This document shows, piece after piece, positions 46,667 through 54,940 of a DNA stretch of 64,000 nucleotides (the stretch's first letter is position 1; each line of letters begins with the position of its first letter). Source of the DNA: Sphingorhabdus sp. Alg239-R122 (lineage in GTDB: Bacteria > Pseudomonadota > Alphaproteobacteria > Sphingomonadales > Sphingomonadaceae); contig NZ_UNRC01000003.1 in assembly GCF_900537065.1 (NCBI RefSeq), positions 62,001 through 126,000 on the forward strand, given 5' to 3'. The position numbers and the translations under genes were made by a program. Below the pieces are notes generated by a model, which saw only the letters and a list, made by a program, of their open reading frames with translations, did no database searches and was not told the DNA's origin.

Positions 46667-47536
46667 TCATGGTGCTTTTTTGAACAGCAATGTCATGCGG
46701 TCGGATTCGCCGATAGCGTCGTATTTGGCTTTGTCTGACGGGTTATCGTCCGCAGTGGCGAGGCGCGGGGGCAGAGTCCATACGCCAATTTCATAATCCT
46801 TGGTGTCTTTCGGATTAGCGTTGATTTCCGATGATTTGACCAGTTCGAAACCATTCAATTCAAACAGGGCAATCACGTCTTTCTGCTTCAGATAACCTTT
46901 CGAACCATTGGCATATGCAAAGGGCGCATTGGCATTGGCGCGGTGCTGTACCACGCCAATCTTGCCATTATCTTTCAAAAGTTTGCGCAGTGATCTCAGT
47001 TCGCTGTCAGCGCGGTTGCCACCCATCATGCCATGCAATGAGCGGAATATCAGGATACGGTCCACTGTGCCCAGCATCTCTTCGGGGACTTCGTCGCTTT
47101 CATAGGCCTTGATGCTTTCGGCGCTGATGCCAGTCCATTCGGCCGCATTCCCGGGGAAGCGTTCGGGCCAGCTCTTGCTGCGCGCTTCGCGGGCGCGGTT
47201 GCTGAATTCCAGAACATCACTGTCTGTGCCGACCGCGATATATTTTCCTTTTGGTGCAACATAAGGCAGCAGGATGCGGGTGTACCAGCCGCCGCCCGGC
47301 CCATATTCGGCAATGGTCATGTCGGGCTCTAAGCCAAAAAATTGGAGCGTTTCTCTGGGGCGGCGATATTGGTCGCGCGGGGCATCTTCAGCCCGGTCCG
47401 CATTGGCTAGCACAACATCCAGGCCTTTCATTTCAGCGGACTCTGCATGCTGTTTGGCATCCACGTCGCTACTGATGAGCGCGGCAGGTGCGATTATGGT
47501 GGTGCAAAATGCGGTCAAAATAAGCGGTCTTTTCAT
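46667..47536 (-). CDS. Exported SAM-dependent methyltransferase-like protein
   Basis: The protein has about 289 residues with a signal peptide (MKRPLILTAFCTTIIAPAALISS) followed by a class I methyltransferase fold: IAEYGPGGGWYTRILLPYVAPKGKYIAVGTD. Export of a methyltransferase-like protein is unusual, since SAM is cytoplasmic, but this group (often annotated as periplasmic methyltransferase-like) recurs in alphaproteobacteria. The start is ATG at 47536 with GGGGAC upstream. It lies between aguB and the glutamate-synthase-like gene. Activity is unproven. Confidence 0.8.
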   Translation of the reverse strand: MKRPLILTAFCTTIIAPAALISSDVDAKQHAESAEMKGLDVVLANADRAEDAPRDQYRRPRETLQFFGLEPDMTIAEYGPGGGWYTRILLPYVAPKGKYIAVGTDSDVLEFSNRAREARSKSWPERFPGNAAEWTGISAESIKAYESDEVPEEMLGTVDRILIFRSLHGMMGGNRADSELRSLRKLLKDNGKIGVVQHRANANAPFAYANGSKGYLKQKDVIALFELNGFELVKSSEINANPKDTKDYEIGVWTLPPRLATADDNPSDKAKYDAIGESDRMTLLFKKAP

Positions 47537-47610
47537 CAATTAGGTCCCCAGGTTCAAAGTTGGTGATTAATATATCATGTCTGCATTCTGTATCGGACGG
47601 TGCGGCGGAA

Positions 47611-49134
47611 CTACCCTGCTTCGCCAACGCCGGAGCTACGATAACGTTCCAAAACTTCTGGCCGCGGATGCAGCACGTCCATCGGAATGGACTGGCCGTC
47701 ATCCTGTACGATCCGGATGTGTTTGCGGCGGAGCCCACGCGGCTCATCCACACCGCAGCTATGGGCGATAACCTCCACTTCATGGATAAGGTTGAGCGCG
47801 TAATTGGCGACTTTTGCCTTTTTATTATCCGGATCAAGCCCTTTTTGCAGGCGCGGATTATGTGTCGTAACGCCTGTCGGACATGTATTCTTGTTGCATT
47901 TCAGTGCCTGGATACAGCCCAGTGAGAACATGAAGCCTCGCGCCACGTTGACAAAGTCAGCGCCGACGCAAATTGCCCATGCCGCGTCGCTGGGGGTAAT
48001 GCGTTTGCCCGATGCGATAATCCTTATCCTGTCACGCAGGCCGTATTTATGGAAAATGTCCGACAGCATGGGCAGGCTTTCATGCAGGGTAAGTCCCACA
48101 TTATCCATCAGTGCCATGGGTGCAGCGCCGGTGCCGCCATCACCGCTGTCCAGTGTGAAGAAATCAGGCGCACTTTCGATGCCGCGTTCATGAATTTTGA
48201 CGCACATTTCCTCAATCCAGCCATAGGCGCCGACCACGGCCTTTATACCTGTGGGCTTGCCGCTGACTTTGCGGACATGGGCGATGAAATCAAGCAACTG
48301 GTCAATATTGTTGATTTCAGGATGGCGATTGGGGGAAATGGAATCCTCGCCCTCGGCTATGCCGCGTATTTCAGCAATCTGCGCCGTGACCTTTTCACCG
48401 GGTAAAATCCCGCCTTTGCCAGGCTTTGCGCCCTGTGACAGCTTGATTTCGATCATCCGGACCTGTTCATGCGTGGCCACTTCACGCAGCTTTGCATCAC
48501 TCAGGCTGCCATCAAGGTTGCGAACTCCATATTTGGCAGTTCCCATCTGGAACACGATATCACATCCACTTTCCAGGTGATATTGCGATACGCCGCCTTC
48601 GCCTGTATTCATCCAGCACCCAGCTATTTTTGCGCCATGCGACAATGCCTGCACGGCAGGCTGCGACAATGCGCCGAAACTCATACCAGAAATATTGAAA
48701 AAAGAGGGCGCAGCATAGGGCTTGTCACAATAGGGGCCGATGGTCATGGGCTGGGTTTTCGCCGCATCCTTTTTCATCGTCGGGAAAGGGCAGTTTACGA
48801 ATATCGGGGTGCCCGCCGGATGCAGGTTCTTGGTTGAACCAAAGGCAATGGTATTATCCTTGCCCTTTGCCGCACGCGCCACCCAGTCCCGTTCGGCACG
48901 GTTGAAAGGCATTTCTTCCCTGTCCATGGCAAAGAAATATTGCCGGAAAAACTCTCCCAGCTCTGTAAAAAGTGAACGAAAGCGACCTATCACCGGATAG
49001 TTTCTGCGAACGGCATCGCCGCTTTGGGTAATGTCGATGATGAACATAACGGCAATGGCCAGGAATGCGAGACCAAGGAAAAAAACGAACACATAGGTTA
49101 GCGTACTCAGTACGCCCAGAATATTGTCGCTCAT
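47611..49134 (-). CDS. Membrane-anchored FMN-binding glutamate synthase family protein
   Basis: The protein has 507 residues. An N-terminal transmembrane segment (about 10-34) is followed by a domain like the FMN/ammonia-using part of GltB: GMSFGALSQPAVQALS, GEGGVSQYH, GQGAKPGKGG-like SQGAKPGKGG, and the SGDGGTGAAP flavin-phosphate site. The cysteine segment CNKNTCPTGVTTH also matches GltB. The glutaminase domain and GltB's C-terminal domain are absent. Such stand-alone proteins may be glutamate synthase-like oxidoreductases with unknown substrate. Placement between agmatine genes suggests nitrogen metabolism. Confidence 0.85.
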   Translation of the reverse strand: MSDNILGVLSTLTYVFVFFLGLAFLAIAVMFIIDITQSGDAVRRNYPVIGRFRSLFTELGEFFRQYFFAMDREEMPFNRAERDWVARAAKGKDNTIAFGSTKNLHPAGTPIFVNCPFPTMKKDAAKTQPMTIGPYCDKPYAAPSFFNISGMSFGALSQPAVQALSHGAKIAGCWMNTGEGGVSQYHLESGCDIVFQMGTAKYGVRNLDGSLSDAKLREVATHEQVRMIEIKLSQGAKPGKGGILPGEKVTAQIAEIRGIAEGEDSISPNRHPEINNIDQLLDFIAHVRKVSGKPTGIKAVVGAYGWIEEMCVKIHERGIESAPDFFTLDSGDGGTGAAPMALMDNVGLTLHESLPMLSDIFHKYGLRDRIRIIASGKRITPSDAAWAICVGADFVNVARGFMFSLGCIQALKCNKNTCPTGVTTHNPRLQKGLDPDNKKAKVANYALNLIHEVEVIAHSCGVDEPRGLRRKHIRIVQDDGQSIPMDVLHPRPEVLERYRSSGVGEAG

Positions 49135-49227
49135 GGCTGGTTAGCTCCCCTCAATGTCCAACATGTTATTACCTATCCTATTCGTGCCAGAAACAAAAAT
49201 GTTACATGGAATGCCGAAAACTCAATA

Positions 49228-50205
49228 TCAGGCGGGCATCTGCTGGCTGGCACAGTGGAAGCTGCCGCCGCCTGACAGTATTGCTTTTGCGGACAGGCCC
49301 ACAGTTTGGCGGCCCGGGAAGATCGCGCCGATAGCCTCCAGCGCCGGGGCATCATAAGGCGTGCCATAGACCGGCACGATGACGGCATGGTTGCCGATAT
49401 AGAAATTCATATGGCTGGCTGGCTGTATTTCGCCATCCTGCACAACGCGGCCGGGGGAGGGGATAAGCACAGTGTCTACGCCAAAACACGCAGCGCGCGC
49501 CTGAGTATCGGCATAGATGGCGGCATTGGGGTCATCCTCACCCGATGCGGCGGACAGGGCAAGTAGGTTCGGCCTTACAAACCGTGCCAGATTGTCGACA
49601 TGGCCGTCGGTATGGTCGCCCTCCAATCCATCACCCAGCCATAAGATGCGCTGCAAGCCAAGGTCATCGCGCAGCCGTGCCTCAATATCCTCGCGTCCCA
49701 GCTTCGGATTGCGATTGGGGTTTAGCAGGCACTGCGCAGTGGTGACTGCAAGCCCGCTGCCATCAACATCTATCGCGCCGCCTTCGAGTACCCAACCTGA
49801 TTTGCGTGCGTTCAGCCCCGCTTCGCGTACCAGCGCCGCGCCGATCTCACGATCGCCATCCATGTCATACTTACCGCCCCAACCATTAAAATCGAACAAC
49901 CGCGCTTCGACACGCCCGCGTGCATCGCGTACCACCAGCGGCCCCGTGTCACGCAGCCAGATGTCGCCATAGCGGTGGATGCGGATGTGAATGTGATCAC
50001 CGACCAGCGTGCGCGCTGCATCAGCATTGGCCATGTCCCTGCACACCAGCCGCACCTGTTCACCGCTTTGCTGTACCGCATTTGCAAAGGCTGCGATTTC
50101 AGCCTGTGCATTTTTGAGCTGACCTGGCCATTCCGCGCTGTCATGCGGAAAACCGATCCAGACAAAGTCATGCGAAGCCCATTCGGGCGGCTGGCGATAG
50201 GTCAT
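49228..50205 (-). CDS. aguA: Agmatine deiminase
   Basis: The protein has 325 residues in the pentein fold. It hydrolyses agmatine to N-carbamoylputrescine and ammonia. Family elements are PPEWASHDFVWIGFP at the N-terminus, VLEGGAIDVDGSG, GDHTDGHVDNLARF with the catalytic His/Asp, and the nucleophile Cys in GGGSFHCASQQ near the C-terminus. Length is slightly below E. coli YfhJ-type/plant AIH (about 370). It works with AguB, encoded 2.6 kb downstream on the same strand, to give putrescine. Confidence 0.95.
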   Translation of the reverse strand: MTYRQPPEWASHDFVWIGFPHDSAEWPGQLKNAQAEIAAFANAVQQSGEQVRLVCRDMANADAARTLVGDHIHIRIHRYGDIWLRDTGPLVVRDARGRVEARLFDFNGWGGKYDMDGDREIGAALVREAGLNARKSGWVLEGGAIDVDGSGLAVTTAQCLLNPNRNPKLGREDIEARLRDDLGLQRILWLGDGLEGDHTDGHVDNLARFVRPNLLALSAASGEDDPNAAIYADTQARAACFGVDTVLIPSPGRVVQDGEIQPASHMNFYIGNHAVIVPVYGTPYDAPALEAIGAIFPGRQTVGLSAKAILSGGGSFHCASQQMPA

Positions 50206-50238
50206 GGTGATAATATTCCAAAAGGTTGCTGGATATGA

Positions 50239-50273
50239 AAACGCCGTGCTGACATGATATCAGCACGGCGTTT
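50239..50273 (-). terminator. Strong hairpin terminator after the M28 peptidase gene
   Basis: AAACGCCGTGCTGA (50239-50252) and TCAGCACGGCGTTT (50260-50273) are perfect 14-base complements around a seven-base loop. On the minus strand the hairpin follows the M28 gene stop by about 20 bases and ends in a short T run. It should separate the peptidase transcript from aguA. Confidence 0.85.
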
Positions 50274-50293
50274 CCGTTCAAATGGCTTTATGC

Positions 50294-51973
50294 TTATTCC
50301 GCCGAGCGGCTTTCGTCCCGCTTGGCCTTGAATTCGTCGCCTTCGACCCAGTTCGGCCAGCTGTCCGACATGGCGAGCATGCGGCCCAAGCGATAGAAAA
50401 GCTGGACATCGGCAAGCACGCCGTCCCAATTCCAGTCGGGGTCAAACTCGTCCTTTGGCCCGTGATAGCGGTTTTCGGTATAATCCTTGGCCACGGCTGC
50501 GCCAGCTTCAACACCGCCTTCGACCAGGTCTTCGCCGCCATCAACATAGAGCATTGGTACACCCTGTTTGGCAAAGCTGAAATGATCAGAGCGGTAGTAA
50601 TAGCCTTTTTCCGGTGTCGGTTCCGGTGTCGCAGTGCGACCGACTTCTTTCAACGCAGCATTCAGATACTGGTCCAATTCAGACTTGCCGCCGCCCACGA
50701 CCATCACGTCCTTGGCAGGGCCCGCCATCTGGAAAGCATCCATGTTCACGCCACCCACTGTCTGCGACAGCGGATAAATTGGATTATCGGCATAATATTT
50801 GGAACCCAGCAGGCCGGATTCTTCGGCTGTGACCGCCAGGAATACGATGCTGCGATCAGGTGCGCCGGCTTTCTTGTGTGCTTCGGCGAGAGCCACGAGA
50901 GCAGCTGTGCCAGTGGCATTGTCGACCGCGCCGTTGCAGATATCATCGCCGTCCGGTGCCGGCTTGCAGCGACCCAGATGATCCCAGTGCGCAGTGTAGA
51001 GCACATATTCATCAGGGTTTTTTGCACCTGGCAATATGCCGACCACGTTTTTCGACATGGTTTTAGAGATGCTGTTATCCATATCCAGCGAGGCTTTCAC
51101 GCCCAGGTCAATGGCTTTGAACCCTTTTTCCTTTGCGCTGGTCATGAGCTCTTCGAGATTCTGCCCGCCAGCGGAGAGAATTTGCGAAGCCACGTCTTTC
51201 TGGATCCAGCCATTCGCTTTGGTCTGGTCGCTGCCGCCATTTTCGGTTTGCGGATAGAACTGTTCACCTGTCCAGCTTGATTCCACCACGTTCCAGCCAT
51301 AGGCAGCCGGGAATTCGTCATGAACGATCAGCGCGGCCGCAGCACCCTGACGCGCGGCTTCTTCATATTTATAGGTCCAGCGGCCATAATAGGTCATTGC
51401 GCGTCCGCCAAAATCGCCTTCTAGCCCTTCGGTTTCATAATCGGGGTCGTTGACCAGGATGATGACAGTCTTGCCTTCGACATCGACGCCTTCATAGTCG
51501 TTCCAGCCGCGTTCAGGAGCGTTAATGCCGTAACCCACGAATACCACGTCGCTGTTTTCGACGTTGACACTGGTCTGTTCCTGATAACTGGTGGCGACAT
51601 AATCCTTGCCCGATTCAAAGCTCAGATCAATGCCTTCGCCTGTTACAGTCAGCGGCGATGAGCGTGTGGCGGTAATGCCCACTAGGGGCACGTCCTGGAA
51701 CCAGCTATCGCCATTGCCGGGCTCAAGGCCTGCGGCGGCGAATTTCTCGGTCAGCAGCGCGAGTGTTTTTTCCTCACCCGCGGTGCCAGGCGCACGGCCT
51801 TCAAATTCGTCTGAAGACAACTGCTGGGTAATATCCTTCAGTGTGCCGGCGGAAATTTCACCTTCTGCAACTTCAGGAATGTTCATTTCTGCAGAACTGC
51901 CGGTGCCTTCTCCGCCTGAATAACAGGCCGTCAAAGCCATGACGGGGGCAAGGCCCCATAAAATCTTGCGCAT
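50294..51973 (-). CDS. M28 family zinc metallopeptidase with PA domain, predicted lipoprotein
   Basis: The protein has 559 residues. A signal peptide ends in the lipobox LTAC (Cys17). A protease-associated (PA) domain spans about residues 140-270. The M28 catalytic region shows TAHWDHLG (zinc His/Asp), NGAVDNATGTAAL (bridging Asp), TAEESGLLGS (catalytic and ligand Glu) and SDHFSFAKQG (last His). It is an aminopeptidase or carboxypeptidase of the periplasm or cell surface. It is transcribed alone, divergent from the S9 peptidase, and ends at a strong hairpin. Confidence 0.92.
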   Translation of the reverse strand: MRKILWGLAPVMALTACYSGGEGTGSSAEMNIPEVAEGEISAGTLKDITQQLSSDEFEGRAPGTAGEEKTLALLTEKFAAAGLEPGNGDSWFQDVPLVGITATRSSPLTVTGEGIDLSFESGKDYVATSYQEQTSVNVENSDVVFVGYGINAPERGWNDYEGVDVEGKTVIILVNDPDYETEGLEGDFGGRAMTYYGRWTYKYEEAARQGAAAALIVHDEFPAAYGWNVVESSWTGEQFYPQTENGGSDQTKANGWIQKDVASQILSAGGQNLEELMTSAKEKGFKAIDLGVKASLDMDNSISKTMSKNVVGILPGAKNPDEYVLYTAHWDHLGRCKPAPDGDDICNGAVDNATGTAALVALAEAHKKAGAPDRSIVFLAVTAEESGLLGSKYYADNPIYPLSQTVGGVNMDAFQMAGPAKDVMVVGGGKSELDQYLNAALKEVGRTATPEPTPEKGYYYRSDHFSFAKQGVPMLYVDGGEDLVEGGVEAGAAVAKDYTENRYHGPKDEFDPDWNWDGVLADVQLFYRLGRMLAMSDSWPNWVEGDEFKAKRDESRSAE

Positions 51974-52160
51974 AATAATCCTCTTTGTTCCTAATGCTGG
52001 CGCTTATCTGGCAGAATGGAGGACGCAAGGCAAGCAGACGGTGCTCATTGAATGGCCTGTTTCTGCTTGCTCCCGCGGACAAATTGCTTAACATGAAGGA
52101 TATACCCGCTGCGCTATGTGCAGTTAAGTGTAGAATAATCATTGAAAGTTATATGTATAA

Positions 52161-54179
52161 ATGGCTGATTTTCGAATGTGCAGGGGCATAACAATCATTG
52201 CGGCTGCAATATCGCTAATTCTCCCCACGAACACATATGCGAACCAATCGTCAGAGGCCGTTTCTGGCACTGGTGAAATGGCGCAAAAATTTGGCAAAAG
52301 ATCAGATATTCTGCACGCGGCACTTTCCCCTGATGGACAAAAGGTGGTTTTCATAACAGCCGGGCCAGGCCGGACAACGATCGCGTCATGGGCGGCAGTG
52401 TCGGGCGGGGAAATGAAAGTTGTCACTGCGACAAATGGGGATCCAAATAGACTGAGCTGGTGTGATTTCGTCACCAATGAACGACTTGTCTGCAGGGCCA
52501 ACATGATTGATTCTACAGGTACGCTGTTACTGGGGTTCAGCCGCCTGTTCGCCATCAATCTGGATGGCAGTGATGTTGTTTCACTGGGACAGTCTAACAG
52601 CAGGTACAGTACCCGCTTACGCCAAAATAACGGGAATATTATCGACTGGCTGAGCGGGGTGGAAGGCAAAGTCCTGATGGCGCAGGAATTTATTCCCGAG
52701 ATAAAGAAAAACTCAAATATAGTCCGCAGGGACGATGGTCTAGCTGTTGTTGAGGTCGATATTGCCAATAACAAGAGCAAAAAAGTCGAATCCGCCAATT
52801 CAGCGGCGCAACGCTATCTGAGCGATGGCCAGGGCAATGTTCGTATGGTCAGCTACGGCATAAAGGAGAACACCCGCGGCTATTCTACTGGAGAATCCAA
52901 AATTGCGTATCGTTTGAAGGGCGATCGTAAATGGCTGGATTTCAGCCGATATAATGGCAGTGACGGAGACGACTTCTGGCCTATGGCTGTTGATGCGAAA
53001 ACGAATAGTGTTTTCGGTCTGCAGAAAAAAGACGGACGCGAAGCACTATATTCTGTGAGTCTGGATGAAGCCAAAACGCGCAAGCTTATATTCGCTCATG
53101 ACAAGGTAGATGTCGGCGGCATAGTTCGGTTCGGGGAAGGCGGACGGGTTGTCGGGGTGCATTTTGCTGTAGACAGGCCCGAAACAGTCTATTTCGATAC
53201 CTATCTTGCCGGCCTTTCCAAAAAACTCTCAAAGGCTTTGCCCAAACTGCCGATCGTGGACTTCCTGGATGCGTCTACGGATGAAAACAGGCTACTTATA
53301 TATGCAGGTAGCGATAGCGACCCTGGCCGCTACTACGTTTTTGACAAAACAACGAAAAAGCTGAACCAAATGGTCGCTTCCCGAAAACTGCTGGAAAATA
53401 TTACGCTGTCCGAGATGGTGCCGGTTTCCTATCAGGTTGCGCCGGATGTAAATATTCCAGGCTATCTCACACTACCACCTGGCATGACGCAAGATGACGC
53501 AAAAAATCTCCCTGCCATTGTCATGCCGCATGGCGGTCCGTCCGCGCGCGATGTTTGGGGGTTTGATTGGTTTGCACAGTTTTTTGCAAATCAGGGTTAT
53601 GCCGTGTTGCAACCCAATTACAGGGGTTCATACGGCTATGGCGATCAATGGTACATCCAAAACGGTTTCCAAAGCTGGCGTACAGCGATTGGAGATATTA
53701 ATGCGGGTGGTCGCTGGCTGGTAAGTCAGGGGATCGCCGATCCCGACAAAATGGCAATTATAGGATGGTCATATGGAGGCTATGCGGCGTTGCAGTCAGC
53801 TGTGCTGGAGCCTGGCCTTTTCAAGGCAGTGGGTGCGGTTGCTCCCGTTACGGATTTCCAGGATACAATTAATGAAAGCCGTAATTTCACCAATTATCAC
53901 CTGGTGCGAAACATGATTGGCAGCGGAGCGCATATCACCCAGGGATCACCACTTAGGAATGTAGAAAGAATCTCCGTACCGGTAATTCTCTTTCATGGAG
54001 ACAAAGACCTGAACGTCAGCGTCAGGCAATCACGTCTTATGGAAGATGCCCTCAAGGATGTGGGCAAACCGGTAATATATCATGAATACAAGGGGCTCGA
54101 CCATAATCTGCCTGACAATGATGTTCGCACGCACATGCTCGCTAGTATTTTCAGATTTTTGAAAGATAGTTTACAGTAA
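52161..54179 (+). CDS. S9 family (prolyl oligopeptidase-like) serine peptidase, exported
   Basis: The protein has 672 residues with a signal peptide (to about residue 28, ending TYA), a beta-propeller-like N-terminal part (about 40-400) and an alpha/beta-hydrolase domain (about 410-670). The catalytic serine lies in GWSYGGYAA near residue 536; the Asp is in HGDKDLNVS and the His in YKGLDHNLPD. The VMPHGGPSARDVWGFD segment is typical of S9C acyl-aminoacyl/dipeptidyl peptidases. It is divergent from the M28 peptidase with 187 bases between them; both may use peptides taken up from outside. Confidence 0.92.
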   Translation: MADFRMCRGITIIAAAISLILPTNTYANQSSEAVSGTGEMAQKFGKRSDILHAALSPDGQKVVFITAGPGRTTIASWAAVSGGEMKVVTATNGDPNRLSWCDFVTNERLVCRANMIDSTGTLLLGFSRLFAINLDGSDVVSLGQSNSRYSTRLRQNNGNIIDWLSGVEGKVLMAQEFIPEIKKNSNIVRRDDGLAVVEVDIANNKSKKVESANSAAQRYLSDGQGNVRMVSYGIKENTRGYSTGESKIAYRLKGDRKWLDFSRYNGSDGDDFWPMAVDAKTNSVFGLQKKDGREALYSVSLDEAKTRKLIFAHDKVDVGGIVRFGEGGRVVGVHFAVDRPETVYFDTYLAGLSKKLSKALPKLPIVDFLDASTDENRLLIYAGSDSDPGRYYVFDKTTKKLNQMVASRKLLENITLSEMVPVSYQVAPDVNIPGYLTLPPGMTQDDAKNLPAIVMPHGGPSARDVWGFDWFAQFFANQGYAVLQPNYRGSYGYGDQWYIQNGFQSWRTAIGDINAGGRWLVSQGIADPDKMAIIGWSYGGYAALQSAVLEPGLFKAVGAVAPVTDFQDTINESRNFTNYHLVRNMIGSGAHITQGSPLRNVERISVPVILFHGDKDLNVSVRQSRLMEDALKDVGKPVIYHEYKGLDHNLPDNDVRTHMLASIFRFLKDSLQ

Positions 54180-54265
54180 CATTGTCGCAATATGACGAGA
54201 TCGTATCTTTCATAAAAAATTGCTGTTAACGATGCGCGCTATTCGCCGCAGATTTGCGGTGGATA

Positions 54266-54931
54266 ATGCGGAGACTGAAAATCAACGAAGAGCCACCATC
54301 AGAGTCTGGTACGCGGAGAAAGGACATTGAAACTTTGTCCGACGCGGCGTTCAAGCGGGAGCTTGGTGAGACGATTCCGCATTTGCGTGCCTATAGCCGT
54401 TCGCTGGCTGGCAGCGTTGATATGGCGGATGACCTAGTGCAGGAGGCGATGCTAAAGGCATGGAATGCGCGTGATCGGTTTGCTGCGGGTACCAATATGC
54501 GGGCATGGACCTTTACCATATTGCGCAATGTTTTCCTGTCGCAGATGCGCCGTGCGAAATTCAAGGGCGACTGGGATGAAAATGTCGCCGACAAGATATT
54601 GTCCACACCGGCATCGCAGGACGGGAAACTGCACCTGGGTGATGTGCAGCGCGCGCTGATGATGCTGCCCGATAGTCAGCGTGAGGCGTTGATACTGGTT
54701 GGGGCGGGCGGATTTTCCTATGAAGAGGCAGCCGAAATCTGTGGTGTGGCGATTGGTACGATCAAAAGCCGGGTCGCGCGCGGCCGTGCGGCGTTGGAAG
54801 CGATTGTTGAGGGGGATGAACTTGATCCGCGGCCCGACGATGCTCCCGAAATAGCCGATCCAATGGGTGAGATCATGGCCGAAGTGGATGAGCTGGCAGA
54901 AGGGCTGGAAGGCAAGGACAGGGGGGCGTAA
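54266..54931 (+). CDS. ecfG: EcfG-type general stress RNA polymerase sigma factor
   Basis: The protein has about 221 residues. The sigma-70 region 2 is in SLAGSVDMADDLVQEAMLKAW and RAWTFTILRNVFLSQMRRAKFKG, and region 4 in LMMLPDSQREALILVGAGGFSYEEAAEICGVAIGTIKSRVARGR. These segments match ECF15/EcfG, the general stress sigma factor of alphaproteobacteria. The PhyR anti-anti-sigma and NepR anti-sigma genes are usually adjacent but are not here. An ATG at 54266 has GGTGG upstream; a TTG at 54254 is in frame. A ~40-residue acidic tail follows region 4. It may be a paralogous EcfG. Confidence 0.88.
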   Translation: MRRLKINEEPPSESGTRRKDIETLSDAAFKRELGETIPHLRAYSRSLAGSVDMADDLVQEAMLKAWNARDRFAAGTNMRAWTFTILRNVFLSQMRRAKFKGDWDENVADKILSTPASQDGKLHLGDVQRALMMLPDSQREALILVGAGGFSYEEAAEICGVAIGTIKSRVARGRAALEAIVEGDELDPRPDDAPEIADPMGEIMAEVDELAEGLEGKDRGA

Positions 54932-54940
54932 ACGGTATCC

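Noticed and set aside
51985-52191. 68-codon plus-strand frame in the divergent region of the M28 and S9 peptidase genes
   Set aside because: It overlaps the S9 start in another frame and looks like chance in a promoter region.
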